A stretch of 64,000 bases of DNA, taken from Gemmatimonadota bacterium (GTDB taxonomy: Bacteria; Gemmatimonadota; Gemmatimonadetes; Gemmatimonadales; Gemmatimonadaceae). The stretch covers positions 62,001 to 126,000 of the forward strand of contig JAPLKU010000012.1 in assembly GCA_026387935.1 (NCBI GenBank). The letters are read 5' to 3'. Each line of letters begins with the position of its first letter. Position 1 is the stretch's first letter. Made by a program: the position numbers and the translations under genes. The notes under the pieces are model-generated. The model was not told the origin of the DNA. It did no database searches and saw only the letters and a list, made by a program, of their open reading frames with translations. This document shows positions 1 through 9,257 of this stretch, one piece after another.

Positions 1-101
1 GCAACGCCCGGGCCCGGAGCGCCAAACTCCGCAGCTGGCGTCGCAAGTCAGACACGCCTTCGCCGTCCCCGCGAAAGCACCTGCGCCACTTGGAGTCCTA
101 G
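1..101 (+). CDS. rsmH: RsmH (MraW) 16S rRNA methyltransferase, C-terminal end only
   Basis: The first bases read in frame from position 3 as the tail of a protein that stops with TAG at 99-101. It contains NARARSAKLR, which matches the conserved C-terminal end of RsmH (normally N-P-R-A/S-R-S-A-K-L-R), followed by a basic, poorly conserved tail. RsmH methylates N4 of C1402 in 16S rRNA and is normally the gene just before ftsL in dcw clusters, as here. The body of the gene lies upstream of the window, so only about 32 residues are seen. Identity rests on this short motif plus position. Confidence 0.8.
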   Translation, partial: NARARSAKLRSWRRKSDTPSPSPRKHLRHLES

Positions 102-102
102 C

Positions 103-429
103 GTGAAGGGGCGGTCCTTCGTCGCCCTCGCCCTGCTCGGTTTCGTCCTCGTGGCCACAGGCGTCATATGGAGACGGAGCATGGGTATCGCGCGCGCGCG
201 AGAGGAGAGTCGTCTCGAGCAGCGCCACGCCGCGCTCCGCGCTGAGCGGGCCAAGCTGGAAGGGGATATTCGAGACGCATCGAGTCGGGCCACACTGGCC
301 CGGATCGCCGAGGAGCGGCTGCACATGCACATTCCAAACGACAGCCAGGTGATCCTGCTCGCCAAGCCTGGGAAGCTGGCGCCCTTGAAGGCGACCGCTC
401 GCAACGGCACGAATGGCGCCCGAGAGTAG
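103..429 (+). CDS. ftsL: Cell division protein FtsL-like
   Basis: Small bitopic membrane protein of 108 residues. A short basic N-terminus is followed by one hydrophobic segment (about residues 5-22), then a charged helical stretch (about 28-72) suited to a coiled coil, and a short conserved-looking end with LHMHIP and QVILL. In the family, FtsL pairs with FtsB and FtsQ and activates FtsI/FtsW at the septum. Sequence conservation in FtsL is low, so the call depends on size, topology and position between rsmH and the penicillin-binding protein gene. The GTG start is one base after the rsmH stop, and the end overlaps the next gene by 17 bases. Confidence 0.8.
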   Translation: MKGRSFVALALLGFVLVATGVIWRRSMGIARAREESRLEQRHAALRAERAKLEGDIRDASSRATLARIAEERLHMHIPNDSQVILLAKPGKLAPLKATARNGTNGARE

Positions 430-2482
430 CGCGTCAGACGGCGCGCCGCGCGTCTGGTGGAATCGCGCCGCGCTGATGCAGGTCGGCTTTCTGGCCTTTG
501 CCGTGGCACTCATCGGGCGCGCCGCGAAAGTACAGCTCCTTGAACGCGATCAATGGCGCGCGCGGGCGCAGGCACAGCAGCTGGCCGCCGCACCGCTCCC
601 CGCGCCTCGCGGCATGATTCTCGACGAGGGCGGCGCGGTGTTGGTCGAATCGCGCCAGCTCGTGAAGCTCAGCATCGCGCCTCGTGAAGTGATCGCCACG
701 GTCGGCAAGCGCGGAAACGGCCCTGCGCGCATGGACCTATTAACGCGTGCCCTCGCGCGCGCGGGTGTCTCACAAGAGTGGGTGACTCGCGCCAGCGACA
801 CCTCGCGCGCCTGGGTGGAGATCCCCGGACGGTTTCTCGCGACAGACGTTGCCTCCGTGACGAGCATGCGCGGGGTGCACGCCGAGCCAGCGCTCGAACG
901 GATTCCGCCGGCGAACGATGGTTTGCGGCGCTTGGTCGGCCGCGCCGATGACGCCGGCGGCCCGGTGGACGGTCTCGAGAAGTCGCTCGATGCGGTGCTG
1001 CGCGGCGAAGGGGGTCGCGAGTCACTCGTGCGTGATGCGCGTGGGCAGCGCATCCGCTCGCCGAACGTGGCCGATGACGCGCCAAAGCAGGGCAACACCG
1101 TCGTACTCTCGATCAACCAGTCGCTGCAGGACATCGCGGAGCGCGCGTTGGGCGCCGCGGTCGCGACAATGGGTGCGAGTGGTGGCGACGTCGTGATGAT
1201 GGATCCCGCGACAGGCGAAGTGCGCGCGATGGCCAGCAAACGCACAAATCTGCTGTCCACGGCGGCAACAGCCCTCACGGAGCCGTACGAGCCGGGCTCG
1301 ACGCTGAAGCCGTTCATCGCCGCGCGTCTCCTCGACATGGGGCGCGCACGAATCGACGAAATCGTCCCCGCCTACAACGGCCACTGGGAGCTCAACGGGC
1401 GCAAGATCGAGGACGATCACAAGGGCGCGCAGTTCTCACTTGCTGACGTGATTCGGTATTCGAGCAACATCGGCATCGTACAGTTCGCCTCGCGCTTCTC
1501 GCACGACGAGCAGTTCGAGTTGCTGCGCGACCTTGGCTTTGGTACGGCGACCGGCCTCCCGTACCCGGTGGAGGCGACGGGCTATCTGGCCGCACCGAAG
1601 AAGTGGGATTCGATGACGCCGGCGTCGCTGGCGATGGGCTACGCGCTCAACGTCACGCCGATCCAGTTGGCGGCCGCCTATGTCGCCATTGCGAATGGTG
1701 GCGAGCTGCTGGAGCCGTCGATCGTCAAGGAGATTCGGACGCCCGATGGGACGGTGACCTACACACACAAGCGGCGCGTGCTACGCCGCGTCATGACGGA
1801 AAGCTCGGCGCGGGCCGTGCGGGCGATGCTGCGCGGCGTGATGGAGACGGGCACGGGGGCCGGCTCGAATCTCTCGACCTTCGACATTGCCGGCAAGACC
1901 GGCACGGCCAAGCGCGCCGAGAACGGCAAGTACGTGCCCGGGAAGTACACGGCCAGCTTTGTGGGCATGTTCCCGGCGGACAACCCGCAGGTCGTGATCC
2001 TTGTCAAACTGGACAACCCCAGCAAGTCGATCTACGGTGGAAAAGCGGCGGCACCAGTTTCGAAGGTGGTTTTGCAGGCGGCCCTCGCCGCACGCGACGC
2101 CGCGCTGGATCGGCGCACGCTCGCTGAGTCGCCGCGAACGAACGAGCGCGTCGCGACCGCGCTGCCCAACGTTGCGCCCGCGGCAGTGGTTGAAACCGCA
2201 TCGGTGGTTGGCGCAGAGTCGCCGGCAGTCGTCGGATCCGTCCCATATGTCGTTCGCCTCGACGAGCCGCGCGAGTCTGCGGGTGTCGTCGTGGCCGAGC
2301 GTGCGGTGCCAAACGTGAAGGGGATGGCCATTCGGCGAGCCGTGTATGAGCTGCATCGCGCCGGGTTTCGCGCGGCGCTCACCGGCGGTGCGTCAGGCGG
2401 CGATACGGCCGCGGGCACGCTCCCTGCGAGCGGCACGATGCTGATGACGGGCAGCCGTGTGGCGCTGGAGCGTGCGCCGTGA
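413..2482 (+). CDS. ftsI: FtsI-type penicillin-binding protein with C-terminal PASTA domain
   Basis: Class B penicillin-binding protein, the septal peptidoglycan transpeptidase. It is 689 residues long. After a cytoplasmic tail it has one membrane segment (about 22-38), a PBP dimer domain (about 60-210) and a transpeptidase domain with all three active-site motifs: SxxK (S296-K299, GSTLKP), SSN (350-352) and KTGT (495-498). A single PASTA-like domain starts with VPNVKG near residue 625. The PASTA domain makes it resemble Spo VD/PBP2X types more than E. coli FtsI, but its place between ftsL and murE marks it as the divisome enzyme. The start overlaps ftsL and the stop overlaps murE by 4 bases. 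Confidence 0.93.
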   Translation: MAPESSASDGAPRVWWNRAALMQVGFLAFAVALIGRAAKVQLLERDQWRARAQAQQLAAAPLPAPRGMILDEGGAVLVESRQLVKLSIAPREVIATVGKRGNGPARMDLLTRALARAGVSQEWVTRASDTSRAWVEIPGRFLATDVASVTSMRGVHAEPALERIPPANDGLRRLVGRADDAGGPVDGLEKSLDAVLRGEGGRESLVRDARGQRIRSPNVADDAPKQGNTVVLSINQSLQDIAERALGAAVATMGASGGDVVMMDPATGEVRAMASKRTNLLSTAATALTEPYEPGSTLKPFIAARLLDMGRARIDEIVPAYNGHWELNGRKIEDDHKGAQFSLADVIRYSSNIGIVQFASRFSHDEQFELLRDLGFGTATGLPYPVEATGYLAAPKKWDSMTPASLAMGYALNVTPIQLAAAYVAIANGGELLEPSIVKEIRTPDGTVTYTHKRRVLRRVMTESSARAVRAMLRGVMETGTGAGSNLSTFDIAGKTGTAKRAENGKYVPGKYTASFVGMFPADNPQVVILVKLDNPSKSIYGGKAAAPVSKVVLQAALAARDAALDRRTLAESPRTNERVATALPNVAPAAVVETASVVGAESPAVVGSVPYVVRLDEPRESAGVVVAERAVPNVKGMAIRRAVYELHRAGFRAALTGGASGGDTAAGTLPASGTMLMTGSRVALERAP

Positions 2483-4008
2483 GCCCGGGCGGCGTCTTGG
2501 TCAATGACATCGTCACGCCACTCGCGGTCAGTGGCCTTTTGGTCGCGTCCCCGAATGAGTTCTCTGAGCCGCTGACCGGAATCACCGATGACAGCCGACG
2601 GGTGATGAAGGGCGGGCTGTTCATCGCTGTGCGCGGTACCGCACAGGATGGGCATGATTTCATTCAGCAGGCGCGCGCGGCGGGCGCTTCGGTGATTATC
2701 GCCGAGGATGCGCTGCGCGCGGTGGGTGGTCCGGCGATCATCGTGCGCGATGGGCGAAAGGCGGCGGCTATTGCGGCTGCGGCGTTCTACGGGTATCCGG
2801 CGCGGGGGATGCGTCTCGTCGCGGTGACGGGCACGAACGGGAAGACGACGACGGTCGGGATGCTGCGGCATCTGCTGGACGGCGGGCTCGACGGTGACGC
2901 GGACGCGACCGGCGCGCAAACCGATGCGAGCCGCGCGGCCAGCATTGGCACGCTCGGCGTTCTTCTCGGCAGCGTAGGAGAGCCGGTGGACGGTGGCGCC
3001 GGACTCACGACGCCGGGGCCGGTGGAGCTGCAGCGGATTTTGCGGGTGTTGGCTGACCGCGGTGTGGGCACCGTGGCGATTGAAGTCTCGTCGCACGCGC
3101 TCGCGCAGAATCGCGTGGAGGGCATCGCCTTCGACGCGGCGGTGTTCACGAACCTCACGCGCGACCATCTGGATTTTCACGGCACGATGGAGTCGTATTT
3201 CGCCGCGAAAGCGTCACTTGTTTCGCTGCTCGGCGCGAACGGTGCGGCCGTCGTAAACGTGGACGACTCCGCCTGGAATGCGCTGCCCAAAGCGCCGTGC
3301 CGCGTGACGTTCGGAACGTCCGCCAATCCAGACGTACGCGCAACGGCCGTCAGCTACCAGCCGCGCGGAAGTCATTTCCGACTTGTCACCGCCGGCGGGA
3401 GTGCGGATGTCGCGCTGCCGCTCGTGGGCGACTTCAACGTGATCAATGCGCTCGGCGCTGCGGCCGCAGCCATTGCACTGGGCGAAAAAGTTGGCACGGT
3501 AGCCGAACGGCTGAGCACGATGCCGCAGGTGCCCGGGCGGCTCGACCGAATTGGCGAACATCCCGCGGTGCTGCGCGACTACGCGCACACTCCCGACGCT
3601 CTCGAGCGCGCGCTGACTGCGCTGCGACCATTCGTGCCGGGGCGGATGATTGTCGTGTTTGGCGCTGGTGGCGACCGCGATCCCGGCAAACGGCCGCTCA
3701 TGGGCGCCATCGCAGCGACGCATGCCGATGTTATCGTGCTCACGAGCGACAATCCGCGCACGGAAGATCCCGAGCGGATCATGGACGACATTGCGGTCGC
3801 GCTGCCGAAGGGCGGTTACGAACGCATTGAGGACCGCCGACAGGCGATTGCGCGTGCGATCGCGCTGGCCGACCCGGAAAACGATCTCGTGCTGCTCGCC
3901 GGAAAGGGGCACGAGGACTATCAGGTGCGCGGCAAGCAGAAGCTGCATTTCGATGAGCGGGAGATTGTCGGTGAACTCATGGCGTCTCGCGCCGGAGCAA
4001 CCCCGTGA
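2479..4008 (+). CDS. murE: UDP-MurNAc-L-Ala-D-Glu:meso-diaminopimelate ligase MurE
   Basis: Cytoplasmic Mur ligase adding the third residue of the peptidoglycan stem peptide; 509 residues, normal for the family. The N-terminal UDP-binding domain has the ITDDSRRV segment, the ATP-binding P-loop GTNGKTTT lies at 118-125, and the C-terminal domain has DNPR at 424-427 followed by TEDP. In characterised MurE enzymes DNPR marks selection of meso-diaminopimelate, not lysine, so the wall is predicted to be of the Gram-negative type. A short low-conservation stretch (about 133-147) follows the P-loop. GTG start, translationally coupled to ftsI by a 4-base overlap. Confidence 0.95.
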   Translation: MSPGGVLVNDIVTPLAVSGLLVASPNEFSEPLTGITDDSRRVMKGGLFIAVRGTAQDGHDFIQQARAAGASVIIAEDALRAVGGPAIIVRDGRKAAAIAAAAFYGYPARGMRLVAVTGTNGKTTTVGMLRHLLDGGLDGDADATGAQTDASRAASIGTLGVLLGSVGEPVDGGAGLTTPGPVELQRILRVLADRGVGTVAIEVSSHALAQNRVEGIAFDAAVFTNLTRDHLDFHGTMESYFAAKASLVSLLGANGAAVVNVDDSAWNALPKAPCRVTFGTSANPDVRATAVSYQPRGSHFRLVTAGGSADVALPLVGDFNVINALGAAAAAIALGEKVGTVAERLSTMPQVPGRLDRIGEHPAVLRDYAHTPDALERALTALRPFVPGRMIVVFGAGGDRDPGKRPLMGAIAATHADVIVLTSDNPRTEDPERIMDDIAVALPKGGYERIEDRRQAIARAIALADPENDLVLLAGKGHEDYQVRGKQKLHFDEREIVGELMASRAGATP

Positions 4009-5468
4009 GCGCACGACCGTTCTGGACGCTAACCCGCATCGCCGACGCGCTCGGCGGCGCGCTCGCCGACGGGCCCACAAAACCCGCACATGCGCGCGCG
4101 AATCCCGCCCATCCGCGCGGCGATGCCGCCCTCACGCGAGTCTGGACCGATACCCGCACCATCGCGCCCGGCGATCTGTTTGTGGCGCTGAAGGGCGAAA
4201 ACTTCGACGGCCACGACTTCATCGCTCAGGCAGTTGCCGCCGGCGCACGCGCCGTGGTCGTCACGGACGCGCGTCGCGCGGTGGGCAGCGGTGTTCCCGT
4301 CTACGAAGTGGATGACACGTTGGTCGCGCTCGGCGCGCTCGGACGTTATCGCCGGCTGGTGTGGGGGCGGCCGGTCATTGCGGTCGGCGGCTCGAATGGG
4401 AAGACGTCCACCAAGGAGTTGCTGCGCGCCGCGCTTGGCTCGCGGCTCGACGTGCACGCCACCACGGGCAACCTGAACAACCGGGTCGGCGTGCCGATGA
4501 CGCTGCTCGCGCTTCCTGACGATGCGGACATTGCGGTCATCGAAGTCGGCACGAACATGCCCGGCGAGATTGCAATTCTGCGCGAGATGGTGCGTCCGGA
4601 TGTCGCGGTGATCACCGCCATCGAAGAGGAACACCTCGAAGGGTTTGGCGACCTGGCCGGCGTGCTCGCCGAAGAAGCATCGCTGCTCGATGGCGTCGCG
4701 TTGGCGGTGGTGCCCGCGCACGAATCCGCACTGGTCGCCGAGGCAACGCGCCGAGCGGTGCGCGTCACGACGGTCGGGCTCGCCGACGGAGAGTTCTGCG
4801 CGGATAGCGCCGATCTCGGTCCCGATGGGTGCGGACAGATGCACCTCGACGGAACCAGCGTGCGAGTGCCGCTCCGCGGTCTGCACAACATGCGCAACGC
4901 GATGCTCGCGCTCGCCGTCGCGCAGTCGTTCGGTATTTCGATCGAAGACGCCGCTCGTGGTCTGGCCGCCCTCGACGCGAGCACGATGCCCGGCATGCGG
5001 TCCGCGGTCGAACCGCTCGGCGAGGCACTGCTGATCAACGACGCCTACAACGCAAATCCTGGTTCGGCACGCGCCGCACTTGCACTACTCACGGCCGTCG
5101 CGGGTACGCGACCGCGCGTGGTGATCCTCGGCACGATGCGCGAACTCGGCGATCAGGCCGCGCGCGCACACCGGGATGTGGCACGCGAGGCGGTTGGGTC
5201 AGGTGCAGCGATCGTGGCCGGCATTGGCGAGTTCGGGCCGGCGCTGCGCGAGGTGGCCACCGGCGACCCGCGCGTGATCTCGGCCGTGGATGTGGACGAT
5301 CTCTGGAAGGCGTTGGCGCCTCGCCTCGCGCCGAACGCCGCCATCCTGCTCAAGGCATCGCGCGGCGTGCGGCTCGAACGCATGCTACCGCATCTCCGTG
5401 AGTGGGCGACTGCACCAACTGGCTCGGCAGGTACGACAGGTAATCCTTCTCCGCAACGGACGGGCTGA
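4005..5468 (+). CDS. murF: UDP-MurNAc-tripeptide:D-Ala-D-Ala ligase MurF
   Basis: Mur ligase that adds the D-Ala-D-Ala dipeptide to UDP-MurNAc-tripeptide; 487 residues. The P-loop GSNGKTST is at 129-136, and the TDTRTIAPGDLF segment near 48-60 belongs to the MurE/MurF N-terminal domain. The next conserved block, NDAYNANPGS, is typical of MurF and separates it from MurE. An extra Ala/Pro/His-rich stretch (about 23-42) sits in the N-terminal domain and is not expected from most homologues. GTG start overlapping murE by 4 bases; it ends one base before mraY. Confidence 0.95.
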   Translation: MSARPFWTLTRIADALGGALADGPTKPAHARANPAHPRGDAALTRVWTDTRTIAPGDLFVALKGENFDGHDFIAQAVAAGARAVVVTDARRAVGSGVPVYEVDDTLVALGALGRYRRLVWGRPVIAVGGSNGKTSTKELLRAALGSRLDVHATTGNLNNRVGVPMTLLALPDDADIAVIEVGTNMPGEIAILREMVRPDVAVITAIEEEHLEGFGDLAGVLAEEASLLDGVALAVVPAHESALVAEATRRAVRVTTVGLADGEFCADSADLGPDGCGQMHLDGTSVRVPLRGLHNMRNAMLALAVAQSFGISIEDAARGLAALDASTMPGMRSAVEPLGEALLINDAYNANPGSARAALALLTAVAGTRPRVVILGTMRELGDQAARAHRDVAREAVGSGAAIVAGIGEFGPALREVATGDPRVISAVDVDDLWKALAPRLAPNAAILLKASRGVRLERMLPHLREWATAPTGSAGTTGNPSPQRTG

Positions 5469-5469
5469 C

Positions 5470-6612
5470 ATGCTGTACGAATTGCTCTATCCGCTGCGCG
5501 ACGGTTTTTCGCCGTTCCGGGTGTTCACCTACATCTCGTTCCGGGCGGCAGGCGCCGCCGTCACGGCGCTGCTCGTCGCGTTCGTCGTCGGGCCGGCGAT
5601 CATCCGGTGGTTGCAGCAGATGCAGATCCACCAGGTGGTGCGCGAAGGGACTCCGGATACGCACGCCGGGAAGGGGACCACGCCCACGATGGGGGGCTTC
5701 ATCATCCTGCTGGCGGTGTTCGTGCCGACGCTGCTCTGGATGCGCCTCAACAACCGCTACGTCTGGCTGGCGCTGATCGCCACGCTCTGGATGGGCGCGA
5801 TCGGATTCCTCGACGACTACCTCAAGCTCCGTCAGAAGCGCGCCGGCCAGAAGAACGAAGGGCTCGTGGAACGCTGGAAGCTCGCCGGTCAGATCACCCT
5901 TGGCGTGGCGCTCGGCCTCTACCTTTGGAAGTATCCGCTGAATCCGTTGCCCGGCGCCTCGACCACGGTTCCGTTCTTCAAGAGCATTCTGATTGTGCCC
6001 TCGATGCTGGGTCTCGCGTGGGTGTACGTACCGTTCGTGACGTTCGTCATGACCGCCGTCTCGAATTCCGTGAACCTGACAGACGGGCTCGATGGTCTGG
6101 CCAGCGGACTCGTCGCCATCGCGATCATGACGTTCGCGGTCTTCGCCTACGCGATGGGCCGCACCGACGCATCGCAGTATCTCGGACTCTTCTATCTGCG
6201 CGGCGCGGGCGAGCTCACGGTCTTCTGCACGGCGATTGCGGGCGCGTGCCTCGGCTTTCTCTGGTTCAATGCGAAGCCGGCGCAGGTGTTCATGGGCGAT
6301 ACCGGTGCGCTCGCGCTCGGCGGCGCGCTGGGCGCCGTGGCCATCCTCCTCAAGTCCGAATTCCTTTTCGTACTCGCCGGCGGTGTGTTTGTCGCCGAAA
6401 CGGCGTCGGTGCTCATTCAGCGCACGGTGTTCAAGTACCGAAAGCGAAAGCACGGCATCGAATATGCGAAGGCCAATCGTGCGTTCCGGCGCGCGCCGTT
6501 GCACCATCATTTCGAGATGAAGGGATGGCCTGAGTCGCAGGTCGTCGTGCGGTTCTGGATCATCGGTATCCTCTGCGCATTCGTGGCACTCTCCACGATG
6601 AAGCTGCGCTGA
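5470..6612 (+). CDS. mraY: Phospho-MurNAc-pentapeptide transferase MraY
   Basis: Integral membrane enzyme that moves phospho-MurNAc-pentapeptide onto undecaprenyl phosphate, giving lipid I. The reading frame is open further upstream, but ATG 5470 directly after the murF stop is chosen because it gives the usual MraY N-terminus (MLYELLYPL) and a 380-residue protein with about ten hydrophobic segments. Diagnostic motifs are present: GTPTMGG-like KGTTPTMGGF, GFLDDYLK with the paired Asp residues, VNLTDGLDGLASG, and HHHFE near the C-terminus. The stop TGA shares its A with the murD ATG. Confidence 0.96.
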   Translation: MLYELLYPLRDGFSPFRVFTYISFRAAGAAVTALLVAFVVGPAIIRWLQQMQIHQVVREGTPDTHAGKGTTPTMGGFIILLAVFVPTLLWMRLNNRYVWLALIATLWMGAIGFLDDYLKLRQKRAGQKNEGLVERWKLAGQITLGVALGLYLWKYPLNPLPGASTTVPFFKSILIVPSMLGLAWVYVPFVTFVMTAVSNSVNLTDGLDGLASGLVAIAIMTFAVFAYAMGRTDASQYLGLFYLRGAGELTVFCTAIAGACLGFLWFNAKPAQVFMGDTGALALGGALGAVAILLKSEFLFVLAGGVFVAETASVLIQRTVFKYRKRKHGIEYAKANRAFRRAPLHHHFEMKGWPESQVVVRFWIIGILCAFVALSTMKLR

Positions 6613-8018
6613 TGCGCGAGCGGCTCACGCGCGGTGAAGTCGCGGTTATCGGGCTGGCGCGCAGCGGGCTCGCGGCAGCCACGCTCGCCGCGCGCGAAGG
6701 CGCGAAGGTATACGCTTCCGACGCCGCGCCGCGCCCCGCGCAAGAAACGGCGTCGTTGCCGGGTGGGCCGGACCCGCTCGCCGCGATGGGCGTCGAGGTG
6801 CAGTACGATGGGCACGATCTCGATCGTATTGCCCATGCGTCGCTCGCCATTGTGAGTCCTGGTGTGCCGCCGTCGGCACCAGCGGTGGTCACCGCGCGCG
6901 ATGCCGGTGTGCCCGTGATCAGTGAAGTCGAACTGGCGCTTTGGTTCCTGCGGGCGACGCGGATCATCGCGATCACAGGCACGAATGGAAAAACGACGGT
7001 TACGGCACTGATTACCCACCTCCTTCAGGGGCTCGGCGCCGACGCCATCGCAGCGGGGAATATCGGCATGGCGCTGAGCGACGTGGCGCTGATGCACACG
7101 CCACCCACTTGGGTCGCGCTGGAGATATCGTCGTTCCAGCTCCACGATACGCTCTCGCTCAAACCGGTGGTCGGTGTGCTCACGAACCTTGCCCCCGACC
7201 ATCTGGACCGCTACGAAAGTCTCGAGGACTACTACTGCGATAAGGACCGTCTCTTCGCCAATGCCGACCCAACGTCCCTCTGGGTCACCAACGCCGATGA
7301 CGTGGAGGTGCTTCGGCGCACGTCGCGCGTGAAGGGCGTGCACAACCGGTTCTCGGTCAACGGCCTTCAGGTCGCGGCCATGTTCGACCGCGACCGCGAC
7401 CGCGACCACGAGCACGTGCGCGTGTTCGACGACCCGTTGATGTCGCGCCTTGAGATTCCGCTGATCGGCGACCACAACGTGGCCAACGTGCTGGCCGCAA
7501 CACTGGCGGTGGCGTCGGCCGACGAGGCGTTCCGGAGTGAAGGCGCACGCGAACAGATCCGGATGGCTGTACGGTCATTTCAGGCGCTGCCCAACCGGCT
7601 GGAGGTCGTGGCCGATAACGGCGGCGTACTCTGGATCAATGATTCAAAGGCCACGAACGTGGCCTCAACGCGCGTGGCCATCGAAGGGATGACCCGTCCG
7701 GCGATCATCCTGCTCGGCGGCAAACACAAGGGAGAGTCATACGCCGGCCTGGCTGCTGCGATCGCGAAACATGCCAAGCATGTGATCGCCTACGGCGAGG
7801 CCGCCAAGCGCATCGAGGCCGACCTCGCCGTGCTGGGCAGCACCGTGCCATTCGAGCGCCTCGAATCGTCCTTCTCGGAGGTCGTTGGCCGGGCCCGCGC
7901 CCTTGCGGCGTCCGGCGACGCCGTCTTGTTGTCTCCGGCCTGTTCGAGCTTCGACATGTTCAATAACTACGAAGAACGTGGTGCCTCCTTCCGCCGCATG
8001 GCGCAGGGACGGGAGTGA
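6612..8018 (+). CDS. murD: UDP-MurNAc-L-Ala:D-Glu ligase MurD
   Basis: Mur ligase adding D-glutamate to UDP-MurNAc-L-Ala; 468 residues. It has the N-terminal nucleotide-binding fold (GLARSGLA, 14-21), the P-loop GTNGKTTV at 123-130, the TNLAPDHLDRY block and a C-terminal LGGKHKGE segment. An odd feature is the Asp-Arg repeat DRDRDRDH at 259-266, encoded by a tandem hexamer; it lies in a loop before the NVANVLAA block and probably leaves catalysis untouched. The ATG overlaps the mraY stop by one base, and the stop overlaps ftsW by four. Confidence 0.95.
   Translation: MRERLTRGEVAVIGLARSGLAAATLAAREGAKVYASDAAPRPAQETASLPGGPDPLAAMGVEVQYDGHDLDRIAHASLAIVSPGVPPSAPAVVTARDAGVPVISEVELALWFLRATRIIAITGTNGKTTVTALITHLLQGLGADAIAAGNIGMALSDVALMHTPPTWVALEISSFQLHDTLSLKPVVGVLTNLAPDHLDRYESLEDYYCDKDRLFANADPTSLWVTNADDVEVLRRTSRVKGVHNRFSVNGLQVAAMFDRDRDRDHEHVRVFDDPLMSRLEIPLIGDHNVANVLAATLAVASADEAFRSEGAREQIRMAVRSFQALPNRLEVVADNGGVLWINDSKATNVASTRVAIEGMTRPAIILLGGKHKGESYAGLAAAIAKHAKHVIAYGEAAKRIEADLAVLGSTVPFERLESSFSEVVGRARALAASGDAVLLSPACSSFDMFNNYEERGASFRRMAQGRE
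7386..7409 (+). repeat. Tandem hexamer in murD
   Basis: Three perfect copies of GACCGC followed by a fourth with one change (GACCAC). It encodes alternating Asp-Arg ending in Asp-His. It is in frame, so copy-number change would alter loop length by whole residue pairs without a frameshift. Confidence 0.85.
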
Positions 8019-9247
8019 CGTCGATCGCCGTTCCGTCGGTCGCGATGGGGAACGCGCACGCCGCGGCGTCCGCCCAGTCGCAGACGCGCATGCGATGGCA
8101 TATCGGTGTGGAAGCGCGCGCGCTGATGCTCGTGAGCGCGGTACTGCTCGCCTTCGGCCTCGCCGTGCTCTACAGCGCCAGCGCCTATAAGTCGATGGAG
8201 ATCAACCGGGGCAGCGCCTACTTCCTGCTCAAACAACTCACCGGCGTCGGCGCCGGCGCGATTGTCTTTGCCGTCGCCGCCAAAGTGGACGCCGAGGTGT
8301 GGAAGAAATACGCCTGGCACCTGATGGCGCTCTCCCTCATCACGATGGCGATCACCGTGCTGCCCTTTACCCGTTTCATCTCCCCTCCGATTCTTGGCGC
8401 GCGCCGCTATCTCCTCGGCGGTTCCATGCAGCCGTCCGAGTTCGCCAAACTCGCCATTGTCATTTGGACGTCGATGCTGGTGGTGAAGAAGGGCGATCGC
8501 ATGCGGCGCTTTTCGAAAGGCATGCTCCCGATTGCGGTGGTCATCGGCGCACTGAGCGTCATGGCTGCCCTCGAGCCAGATCTCTCTGTCGTGCTCTTCT
8601 TTGGTTTGCAGATGGCTGTGATCGTCTTCGCCGCGGGTGGCCGCGTGGGGCATTTCATTTTGCTGGGCCTGCTCGCGGTTCCCGTGATTTGGGAAAAGGC
8701 GCAGAAACTTCAGTACGTCATGGAGCGTCTGCTCGGCTTTGCCGACGCCGCCGGTGTGGCCCATGCCACGGTGAACTACCAACTCAAGCAATCGCTCATC
8801 GCGGTCGGATCTGGCGGATTCTTCGGTGTCGGATTCGGTGAAGGGCGCCAGCAGAACGGATTCCTTCCGCTCTCCTACGATGACTTCATCGGTTCGAGCA
8901 TTGGTGAAGAGTGGGGCTTCGTGGGCCTCACTGGCGTGATTCTCTGCTACGCTGCCTGGGGATGGCTTGGGTTCCGCATCGCCAAGAAGGCGCCGACGCT
9001 CTTTCAGCAACTGGTGGCCATCGGGATCACGGTCACCATGCTCGTGACGGCGTACCTGCACCTCGGCGTCGTAACCGGCCTGTTGCCCACCACTGGCCTG
9101 ACGTTGCCCTTCATGTCGTATGGCCGTTCCAATCTGATTCTTTCGATGCTCACGACCGGTATTCTGGTGAACATCGGCAGCACCCGTGAGCGTCTCCTCG
9201 GCGTCGGCGCGACGAACCCGCTCGAGCCCGCGCCTCGGCGCGGGTGA
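8015..9247 (+). CDS. ftsW: SEDS peptidoglycan glycosyltransferase FtsW
   Basis: Polytopic membrane protein of the SEDS family that polymerises septal glycan strands together with FtsI. It is 410 residues with about ten hydrophobic segments. Family landmarks include the start of the membrane part (LYSASAYKS), GARRYL near residue 128, QPSEFAKL, the GFGEGRQQ block and IGEEWGF. Its place between murD and murG marks it as FtsW and not RodA. The GTG start overlaps murD by 4 bases; an in-frame ATG at 8045 would remove ten variable residues and cannot be excluded. Confidence 0.93.
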   Translation: MTSIAVPSVAMGNAHAAASAQSQTRMRWHIGVEARALMLVSAVLLAFGLAVLYSASAYKSMEINRGSAYFLLKQLTGVGAGAIVFAVAAKVDAEVWKKYAWHLMALSLITMAITVLPFTRFISPPILGARRYLLGGSMQPSEFAKLAIVIWTSMLVVKKGDRMRRFSKGMLPIAVVIGALSVMAALEPDLSVVLFFGLQMAVIVFAAGGRVGHFILLGLLAVPVIWEKAQKLQYVMERLLGFADAAGVAHATVNYQLKQSLIAVGSGGFFGVGFGEGRQQNGFLPLSYDDFIGSSIGEEWGFVGLTGVILCYAAWGWLGFRIAKKAPTLFQQLVAIGITVTMLVTAYLHLGVVTGLLPTTGLTLPFMSYGRSNLILSMLTTGILVNIGSTRERLLGVGATNPLEPAPRRG

Positions 9248-9257
9248 TCAGCCACTC

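Noticed and set aside
2032-3180. 382-codon open frame on the - strand opposite ftsI and murE
   Set aside because: Shadow frame; the + strand genes carry all expected catalytic motifs.
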